Source: WLMZ01 sp031367435
GTDB taxonomy: Bacteria; Actinomycetota; Acidimicrobiia; Acidimicrobiales; Ilumatobacteraceae
Direction: 5' to 3'
Length of the DNA stretch: 8,176 nt
NCBI GenBank assembly: GCA_031367435.1
Contig: JANLPV010000168.1
Coordinates: 1-8,176 of the forward strand
The position numbers were made by a program, and so were the translations under genes. Positions 1 through 4,593 of this stretch are shown here, in pieces; position 1 is the first letter of the stretch, and each line of letters begins with the position of its first letter. The notes under the pieces are model-generated. The model was not told the DNA's origin. It ran no database searches and saw only the letters and a list, made by a program, of their open reading frames with translations.

Positions 1-567
1 GGCACCTCGATCGACGACCATCAGCAGCAGTTCATCGAATCGCGCGACTTCTTCTTCCTTTCGACGGTGAACGCCATGGGCGAGCCAACGGTTTCATACA
101 AGGGTGGCGGCACCGGAGTGGTCACGGTTGTTGACCCGAGCACCTTGGTGTTTCCGAGCTACGACGGCAACGGCATGTTTCTCTCGTTGGGCAACATCGT
201 CGAGAGCGCGATGATCGGCATGCTGTTCATCGATTTCGAAACACCGAACCGACTGCGCGTGCAAGCGACAGCGACCGTCAGCTCTGACGATCCGCTGATG
301 GCGCGCTTCCCAGGCGCGCAGTTGTTGGTGCGCGCCAAGGTCGACCGGGTCTTCGAGAACTGCGCCCGAATGATTCACAAACACACGCGCGTGGAAACGT
401 CTCGTTATGTGCCCGACGGTTCAGGCCACGCACCGTTTCCAGCATGGAAGCGAATCGATCTCCTCCAGAGCGCGCTGCCAGCAAGCGACGCTGGTCGCGC
501 CGAACGCGAGGGCGGAGTGATTTCGGTTGATGAATACGCTGCCTTGCGCGCCACCGGCGATTCGTAA
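1..567 (+). CDS. Pyridoxamine 5'-phosphate oxidase family protein (5' truncated)
   Basis: The frame is open from base 1 to a TAA at 565-567, giving 188 residues with the N-terminus missing off the left edge. The visible part begins GTSIDDHQQQFIESRDFFFL and continues with STVNAMGEPTVSYKGG, FPSYDGNGMFLSLGN, LFIDFETPNRLRVQATA and a late PAWKRID segment. This is the split-barrel FMN-binding layout of the pyridoxamine-5'-phosphate-oxidase-like family, in the roughly 200-230-residue actinobacterial subgroup as I recall it. About 40 N-terminal residues are probably missing. A GTG at 67 could be read as a start, but the conserved FIESRDFFFLSTV segment lies upstream of it, so 67 is not the real start. 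Members of this family bind FMN or F420 and mostly have unassigned oxidoreductase roles, so true pyridoxal phosphate synthesis should not be assumed. The gene converges with the methyltransferase gene and shows no link to the metal-related genes. Confidence 0.88.
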   Translation, partial: GTSIDDHQQQFIESRDFFFLSTVNAMGEPTVSYKGGGTGVVTVVDPSTLVFPSYDGNGMFLSLGNIVESAMIGMLFIDFETPNRLRVQATATVSSDDPLMARFPGAQLLVRAKVDRVFENCARMIHKHTRVETSRYVPDGSGHAPFPAWKRIDLLQSALPASDAGRAEREGGVISVDEYAALRATGDS

Positions 568-609
568 CCGCCTCAACGCCCGGCGTGCTCCAATCGGCAC
601 CGTTCTCGC

Positions 610-658
610 CGAAGTTCCGCCCCTGAGGCCCAGGACGGGCGCAGGAGGCGGAACTTCG
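610..658. repeat. 12-bp inverted repeat between convergent genes, possible bidirectional terminator or REP-like element
   Basis: The left arm CGAAGTTCCGCC (610-621) and right arm GGCGGAACTTCG (647-658) are perfect reverse complements with a 25-base spacer. The spacer holds a further small CCTG/CAGG pair (622-625 and 631-634). The repeat sits in the 152-base gap between two converging 3' ends (stops at 567 and 720), where a terminator for both strands would be expected. No run of T follows on either strand, so a classical intrinsic terminator is not shown. A dispersed palindromic repeat is the other possibility. Nothing else is apparent in the gap. Confidence 0.55.
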
Positions 659-719
659 CGACCTGTGTTGTCTCACGACATAGGAAACACAAAGGGACGA
701 GCGTTGGGCTCGGTACTCA

Positions 720-1331
720 CTACAAACGACGAAGCACGACCCACGTAAACGATTGCTCGGTGCCGCTTGGCGTGCGGTGCACTTCCTGCTCCGCCCGTTC
801 GAGGGCGAAGGCCTCGCCGAATTGCTCGGCGAGGCCTTCGGCGTCGTAGCGAGACGTCGCGAGCCCGGAGCACTGCTCCGGGCCATCGAGTCCAAATGAT
901 CCGATCACGACCGTGCCGCCCGGAGCCACAGCGCGTGTTGCGAGGTCCACATACGTTGTGCGATCGCGCTCATCGGTGAGGAAATGAAAGACGGCACGGT
1001 CGTGCCAGGCGTCCCACTGCCGCCGAGGTGTCCACTTCAATAGGTCAGCGACGATGAAAGAGACCTGCTGATGGCGGTCGGCGAGTCGTTCACGCACGAG
1101 GTTCAGCGCGAGCTCCGACACGTCGAGCACCGTCACATCCGCGAAGCCTTCGTCGAGGAGCGCGTCGATGAGCACGGATGCGCCCGCACCGACATCGATG
1201 ACCGACACAGGCCGAGGGACGACGGCCGTGAGAATCCGCATGGACATCACCGGGTCAGCCTGGAACCAGCTGACCTGATCGGCATCCTTCGACCCGTACA
1301 CCTGGCTCCAGTGGTCAGACGCGGGCTTCAC
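720..1331 (-). CDS. Class I SAM-dependent methyltransferase (TPMT-like small family)
   Basis: This encodes a 203-residue Rossmann-fold methyltransferase. Counting from the GTG at 1331, the SAM-binding motif I VIDVGAGAS lies at 44-52, the acidic end of strand 2 is VLDVS near 68-72, and DAWHDRAVFHFL follows at 107-118. A late CSGLATSRYDAEGL segment is typical of the small actinobacterial family near thiopurine/tellurite-type methyltransferases. The start is a choice. GTG 1331 has GAGGAAG five bases upstream and puts DHWSQVYG near the N-terminus, as in relatives I recall. An in-frame GTG at 1382 would add 17 residues lacking family features, with only a weak AAGG upstream. It is the last gene of the leftward cluster, 85 bases after the DUF2892 stop. 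The methyl acceptor is unknown. A thiol, metalloid or small-molecule detoxification role is inference from family and neighbours. Two strong inverted repeats lie inside its 3' third. Confidence 0.88.
   Translation of the reverse strand: MKPASDHWSQVYGSKDADQVSWFQADPVMSMRILTAVVPRPVSVIDVGAGASVLIDALLDEGFADVTVLDVSELALNLVRERLADRHQQVSFIVADLLKWTPRRQWDAWHDRAVFHFLTDERDRTTYVDLATRAVAPGGTVVIGSFGLDGPEQCSGLATSRYDAEGLAEQFGEAFALERAEQEVHRTPSGTEQSFTWVVLRRL
806..840. repeat. Perfect 15-bp-arm inverted repeat inside the methyltransferase gene
   Basis: The left arm CGAAGGCCTCGCCGA (806-820) and right arm TCGGCGAGGCCTTCG (826-840) match perfectly around a five-base loop. It is within the codons for the AEGLAEQFGEAFA segment. 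The RNA of either strand could form a very stable hairpin. It is not followed by a T run, so it is not an obvious terminator. Confidence 0.85.
863..883. repeat. 21-bp perfect palindrome inside the methyltransferase gene
   Basis: The arms GCCCGGAGCA (863-872) and TGCTCCGGGC (874-883) surround one central base. The palindrome lies only 22 bases from the 806-840 repeat. It encodes the family-typical GPEQCSG segment, so protein constraint may explain part of it. Confidence 0.8.
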
Positions 1332-1336
1332 GTGCG

Positions 1337-1343
1337 CTTCCTC
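1337..1343 (-). promoter_or_regulatory. Shine-Dalgarno deciding the methyltransferase start
   Basis: On the minus strand GAGGAAG lies five bases before the GTG at 1331-1329. It is much stronger than anything before the longer in-frame GTG at 1382, and it is the reason the shorter start was chosen. Confidence 0.6.
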
Positions 1344-1416
1344 GACCGTCGTTGCGTAGTGGACACTTCCGTCATGGGACACGCCCAGCGCCTTGCATTG
1401 CTGTGGTGGGCGAGGC

Positions 1417-1662
1417 TCACCACTTGCATTGGGGTTCGACGCCGAAGCGCTTCAGCACGAGCGAAGCCGGGCATCCCCCGAGCGTGACGTAGAGCCACTG
1501 GTTCACGCCGACGAATGCCGTGAGCAGTAGAAACCAGGGGCTGACGACTGCACTCAGCAACGCGCCGAGCAGCGTCATGGTCCCGGCCATCGCGAACAGA
1601 ACGCGCTCGAGCGGCCAGTGTGTGGGCCTGTTGTCTGTGGTGACTGTGGTGGTGGTGTTCAT
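1417..1662 (-). CDS. DUF2892 (YgaP-like) small membrane protein
   Basis: This 81-residue protein has two hydrophobic stretches (about 21-40 and 42-61) followed by LGGCPASLVLKRFGV. That arrangement matches the DUF2892 family, the membrane part of YgaP-like proteins with its typical G-x-CP motif. Cysteines are at 64 and 79. The start ATG at 1662 is supported by AAGGAG six bases upstream. It lies 60 bases after the transporter stop, is read in the same direction and is probably co-transcribed. In other bacteria DUF2892 proteins occur beside or fused to rhodanese domains and in persulfide or metalloid resistance loci. The exact function is not established. The gene is complete and of normal length for the family. 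Confidence 0.85.
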   Translation of the reverse strand: MNTTTTVTTDNRPTHWPLERVLFAMAGTMTLLGALLSAVVSPWFLLLTAFVGVNQWLYVTLGGCPASLVLKRFGVEPQCKW

Positions 1663-1686
1663 CGAAGGCTCCTTACAACGAGGTCT

Positions 1687-1709
1687 CGGGCACCGCGAAC
1701 GGGTGCCCG
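1687..1709 (-). other. Intergenic hairpin between transporter and DUF2892 genes
   Basis: Bases 1687-1694 (CGGGCACC) and 1702-1709 (GGTGCCCG) form a perfect 8-bp stem with a seven-base loop in the 60-base gap. On the minus strand it is followed by ACCTCGTTGTAAGGAG, not a T run. It could reduce read-through or mark an RNA processing site, lowering the dose of downstream genes, but a terminator is not demonstrated. Confidence 0.5.
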
Positions 1710-1722
1710 GGTCCGGTGGGTG

Positions 1723-3897
1723 CTAGTGACTGAAGTTGACGTGGGGCAGGATCTTCTGGAGCCACTTGGGGGCGTACCAGTTCTTCTCTCCGAGCAGGGC
1801 CATGGTGGCAGGGACGAGCATCACGCGCACGACGGTGGCGTCGAGCAGCACCGCCATCGCCAGGGTGAGACCGAGTTCGGTGGGCGGGATGGGGCCGGTG
1901 ACCCCGAACGCGATGAAGACGATGATCATGATGACCGCGGCATTGGTGATCGGCCGGCCGGTACGGGCGATGCCTTCGCCAATCGCGCGGCGGGTGTCGC
2001 CGGTGGCCTGATAGCGCTCCTTGATCGCGGCTAAGAGGAACAGCTGGTAGTCCATCGACAGGCCGAAGAGGAGGGCGAAGAAGAAAAGTGGCGCCCATGC
2101 GTCGACGAAGCCTTGGTGTTGGATGCCGATCAGCCCGGTGCCGTAGCCGTGTTGGAACACGAGCGTCGCGAACCCGAAGGCGGCGCCGACGGTGACGAGG
2201 TTCATCAGGATGGAGAAGGTGGCGATGACGATGCTGCGGAACACGACGAGCAGCAACAGGAACGCGACAATCAGAATCACGCCGATCGCGTAGGGGGCAC
2301 GGTCGACGAGCACGTTGGTGAGGTCATGGTTTTGGCCCGCGGGGCCTCCCACCTTGGCGCTGGGGATGGCCGTGTCGAGTTGGCTCCGTAGGTGGGTGAC
2401 CATGTCGGCGGTGGCGGACTGGTCGATCTGGGTACCGGGCGTGACCCGCACAACGACGCGACCGGTCGACGCTGGCGGGGCAACGATGCGCGCGTCGACG
2501 ACGTTGGGGAGGGCGGTGGCGATGTCGATCACCTTTTGGGCGTCGGCGGCCGCGACGGTGATGTAGGCAGGGCCTGCTGCGCCGGGTCCGAACGATTGGA
2601 CGACCATGTCGTAGCCGTCGCGGCTGGTGCGGCCCTGATCGACAACGCGAGCGCCGGGCATGCCGAGCTTCATGCCGAACGATGGGACGATCAGCGCGCC
2701 GAGCAGCACCAAGCCGATCGTGAGCACCATGCCCGGGCGGCGCAGTGCCACGCCGGTCCACTTCGCCCAGCGACCTTCGGCAACGATGTCGGGATCCTTC
2801 TTGCCACGAGTAACCAACACCTTGTCGCCCATCGCGACGAGCACCGCCGGCAACAAAGTGAGGGCGGCGAGGGCAACGGCGATGACCGAGATGATCATGC
2901 CGAGCGCCATGGTCTGGAACACCATGACGGGGACGAGGAACACGGCTGACAGCGACAGGACGACGGTGAGAGCGGACAGGAAGACGGCCTTGCCGGACGT
3001 GGACATCGCGTTCTCGATCGCCTTGATCGCGTCCTTGCCCTCGACGCGTTCCTCGCGGTAGCGCGAGACGATGAACAGGCTGTAGTCGATACCGACTGCG
3101 AGGCCGATCATCATCGAGAAGTTCATCGACCAGACCGAGATCGGCGAGATCCACGACAGCATGTGGAGCGAGGCGAAGCCGGTGGCGATGCCGGCGATGG
3201 CGAGCATCAGTGGCACGCCGGCGGCAAGCATCGCCCCGAACGCAATGAACAACATGATCAATGTCGGCAGCCCCGAGAGCAGCTCGGCCTTGTGCAGTGC
3301 CTCTTCGTTCATCTTGTTGAAGTCCGACCACACCGGCCATTCGCCGGTGACCTTGGTCGTAGTGCCGGATGCAACGGTGAGACCACTCACGTAGCTGCCG
3401 AGTTCACCGGCACCGACGGGGCGGTCCTTGTCGGTACCGATCTTCTGCTCGACCGGCACCAACGCAGTCAAGCCGTCGCGTGAGATCATCCCGGCCTCGG
3501 GCGGCATATCCAGCGGATTGATCACCGAGAGCACTCGCGGACCCTTGGCCAACTGGGCCACGAGCGCCCTCAACCCGGAAGGGTCTTGCGTGATCGGGGT
3601 GGCCTGCCGGTAGACGACGATCGGGTTCTCGGCACCGAGCGCGGGGAAGTCCTTACGAAGCTCCATGCGCACCTGCTCGGCCGTCGAGCCCTTTGCGTCC
3701 CAGCCGGCACCCGAGAGGGACTTGGTGAGCGTGATCGCCAACGGCGCGGCAGCCAGGGTGACCAACAGCCACACCAGAATCACCGCTCGGCGGTGGCGTG
3801 CCATCGACGCGGCGAGGCGCGAGAACAGCGCCCGCTCGTCCGGGTCGTGCGACGGCTCATGTTCGACAGGCAACGTCGGCTCGAGGGTAGTGATCAC
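1723..3897 (-). CDS. MMPL/RND-superfamily transporter (MmpL-like)
   Basis: This 724-residue integral membrane protein has two RND half-repeats. TM1 is about 38-58, followed by an extracytoplasmic domain (about 60-205). TM2-TM6 lie between about 208 and 355. A second TM1-like segment (388-408) precedes a second loop domain (about 410-535), and the remaining TMs run from 536 to 700. The proton-relay motifs typical of MMPL proteins are clear: GLAVGIDYSLF (265-275) and GLSMDYQLF (612-620). The closing LDATVVRVMLVPA (685-697) is also characteristic. The start is GTG, with GAGGAG eight bases upstream. MMPL transporters use the proton gradient to export lipids, siderophores or toxic compounds. The substrate cannot be read from sequence. 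A dyad resembling a CsoR-family operator covers the putative promoter (3931-3962), so control by metal or persulfide is likely. It probably leads an operon with the DUF2892 and methyltransferase genes. It is not an HME-type (CusA) copper pump by length or motifs. Confidence 0.93.
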   Translation of the reverse strand: MITTLEPTLPVEHEPSHDPDERALFSRLAASMARHRRAVILVWLLVTLAAAPLAITLTKSLSGAGWDAKGSTAEQVRMELRKDFPALGAENPIVVYRQATPITQDPSGLRALVAQLAKGPRVLSVINPLDMPPEAGMISRDGLTALVPVEQKIGTDKDRPVGAGELGSYVSGLTVASGTTTKVTGEWPVWSDFNKMNEEALHKAELLSGLPTLIMLFIAFGAMLAAGVPLMLAIAGIATGFASLHMLSWISPISVWSMNFSMMIGLAVGIDYSLFIVSRYREERVEGKDAIKAIENAMSTSGKAVFLSALTVVLSLSAVFLVPVMVFQTMALGMIISVIAVALAALTLLPAVLVAMGDKVLVTRGKKDPDIVAEGRWAKWTGVALRRPGMVLTIGLVLLGALIVPSFGMKLGMPGARVVDQGRTSRDGYDMVVQSFGPGAAGPAYITVAAADAQKVIDIATALPNVVDARIVAPPASTGRVVVRVTPGTQIDQSATADMVTHLRSQLDTAIPSAKVGGPAGQNHDLTNVLVDRAPYAIGVILIVAFLLLLVVFRSIVIATFSILMNLVTVGAAFGFATLVFQHGYGTGLIGIQHQGFVDAWAPLFFFALLFGLSMDYQLFLLAAIKERYQATGDTRRAIGEGIARTGRPITNAAVIMIIVFIAFGVTGPIPPTELGLTLAMAVLLDATVVRVMLVPATMALLGEKNWYAPKWLQKILPHVNFSH

Positions 3898-3930
3898 GTT
3901 AGGGGCTCCTCGCTGAGGGTGTGGTTTGCA

Positions 3931-3962
3931 GATGTACTATACCCCCAGGGGTATCGTACATC
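3931..3962. promoter_or_regulatory. CsoR-family-like operator (extended dyad) upstream of the MMPL operon
   Basis: The site is a 32-bp near-perfect dyad in which 14 of 16 positions pair. The outer arms are GATGTAC (3931-3937) and GTACATC (3956-3962). The inner arms are ATACCCC (3939-3945) and GGGGTAT (3948-3954). A C-tract then G-tract flanked by TA/AT is the known pattern for CsoR-family repressors (copper CsoR and relatives CstR, RcnR, FrmR). The site overlaps the candidate -10 box of the leftward transporter operon, which fits repression by blocking polymerase. No CsoR-family gene is in the window, so the regulator would be encoded elsewhere. Confidence 0.72.
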
Positions 3963-3964
3963 CA
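3936..3964 (-). promoter_or_regulatory. Candidate promoter of the MMPL operon
   Basis: On the minus strand TATAGT (3941-3936) is a good -10 box. With a 17-base spacer the -35 position would be TGGATG (3964-3959), a weak match. The start of transcription would fall about 30 bases before the GTG start codon. The whole element is embedded in the CsoR-like dyad. The -35 is the least certain part. Confidence 0.45.
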
Positions 3965-4129
3965 CCCCGAGGGAGACATATTTGACTGACGTTGCAGTCT
4001 GCGGGTCAGGCGAGCTTCATGAACATGCTCCGCATCTCCGCGAGCGAGTCGCCGTGGGTGATGGGCGGCGGTAGCGGTGCGATGGTCCCGTTGTTCACTG
4101 ATCCAGCGTCGATGACAGCGAAGCAGTGG

Positions 4130-4408
4130 TTATGGGTTCTGTCGGTGTTGGAGGGCATCGAGGCGGTTGCGGTAATCGTCCGGCTCGATCTCGCCGCGGG
4201 CGAGACGCTCTGCCAAGAGTTCCTGCGGTGTGGGCCGCGCTGACGCTGTTGGGGCCGGCATGTGTGCCGGTGCGTGAGATGTGTGGTTGCCGTGTCGGAT
4301 GAGTGTGACGGCGATCCAGATGATTCCACCCCAGAAGGCAATCATCATGATGGCCATCCACCACCAGGTGCCTCCGCCCATGTTGTCGTTCCAGTTTCCG
4401 TTGTGCAT
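4130..4408 (-). CDS. SHOCT-domain small membrane protein
   Basis: This 92-residue protein starts MHNGNWNDNMGGGTWWW and has one hydrophobic segment (about 16-37). A His-rich linker RHGNHTSHAPAHM (38-50) follows. The C-terminal SHOCT motif is PQELLAERLARGEIEPDDY (61-79), continuing RNRLDAL. The ATG at 4408 has AAGGAG six bases upstream. An ATG two codons earlier overlaps that ribosome site, and the frame runs further upstream without family features, so 4408 is preferred. Small membrane-anchored SHOCT proteins are commonly found beside copper and other heavy-metal genes, but their biochemical role is not known. It is divergent from the multicopper oxidase (185 bases apart) and upstream of the transporter (232 bases). 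The His and Met residues flanking the membrane segment could bind metal, which is inference. The 232-base gap after it holds the operator and no gene I could support. Confidence 0.85.
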   Translation of the reverse strand: MHNGNWNDNMGGGTWWWMAIMMIAFWGGIIWIAVTLIRHGNHTSHAPAHMPAPTASARPTPQELLAERLARGEIEPDDYRNRLDALQHRQNP

Positions 4409-4414
4409 GACCAT

Positions 4415-4420
4415 CTCCTT
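4415..4420 (-). promoter_or_regulatory. Shine-Dalgarno deciding the SHOCT gene start
   Basis: AAGGAG on the minus strand lies six bases before the ATG at 4408-4406. This excludes the long upstream extension of the frame, which reaches 4543, as real coding sequence. Confidence 0.65.
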
Positions 4421-4513
4421 GGTTGTTCTGCACTGAACGGTACGCCCGTTGGACCCGTTGTTCCGCCGAACTTGGTGAACAGCGAATCTTCTGCACACCG
4501 GCTCCACAGGTTC

Positions 4514-4543
4514 TCCATATCGTGCTGGCATCGTTGCGGTCAA
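4514..4543 (-). promoter_or_regulatory. Candidate promoter of the SHOCT gene
   Basis: On the minus strand TTGACC (4543-4538) is a good -35 match. TATGGA (4519-4514) follows after 18 bases as a moderate -10. This would give a leader of about 100 bases. It lies in the divergent gap shared with the multicopper oxidase gene. No equally good sigma-70-like pair was seen on the plus strand for the oxidase. Confidence 0.35.
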
Positions 4544-4562
4544 AGAGGCCGCGTGTGCGGCG

Positions 4563-4579
4563 CGCCCGTATCACGGGCG
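4563..4579. promoter_or_regulatory. Palindrome just upstream of the multicopper oxidase ribosome site
   Basis: CGCCCGT (4563-4569) and ACGGGCG (4573-4579) are perfect 7-bp arms around ATC. The site ends two bases before the AAGGA Shine-Dalgarno (4582-4586) of the oxidase gene. It could be an operator, or a 5'-UTR hairpin affecting translation. Either role is inference from position. Confidence 0.4.
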
Positions 4580-4593
4580 GAAAGGACAGAACG

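Noticed and set aside
278..895. 205-residue minus-strand frame across the left convergent gap
   Set aside because: It overlaps both the oxidase-fold gene and the methyltransferase gene, is Arg/Ser-rich and shows no family motif.
1948..1963. CGGCCGGCCG short palindrome in the transporter gene
   Set aside because: A 10-bp GC-only palindrome is expected by chance in high-GC coding sequence.
2324..3340. 338-residue open frame on the minus strand
   Set aside because: It overlaps the MMPL gene in another frame. Its Arg/His-rich composition is typical of a shadow frame in high-GC DNA, and the MMPL reading shows real motifs throughout.
3984..3999. GACTG/CAGTC small hairpin as a terminator of the SHOCT transcript
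   Set aside because: The stem is only 5 bp and is followed on the minus strand by AAATATG, not a T run, which is too weak to call.
3992..4243. 83-residue plus-strand frame, and a 31-residue minus-strand frame ending MRSMFMKLA, in the gap after the SHOCT gene
   Set aside because: The plus frame is half antisense to the SHOCT gene. Neither has a convincing ribosome site or a known family, so the gap 3963-4129 is treated as noncoding.
4423..4593. 57-residue N-terminal extension of the multicopper oxidase
   Set aside because: It would bury the SRRELL Tat signal and lipobox inside the protein. The ATG at 4594 has a proper Shine-Dalgarno.
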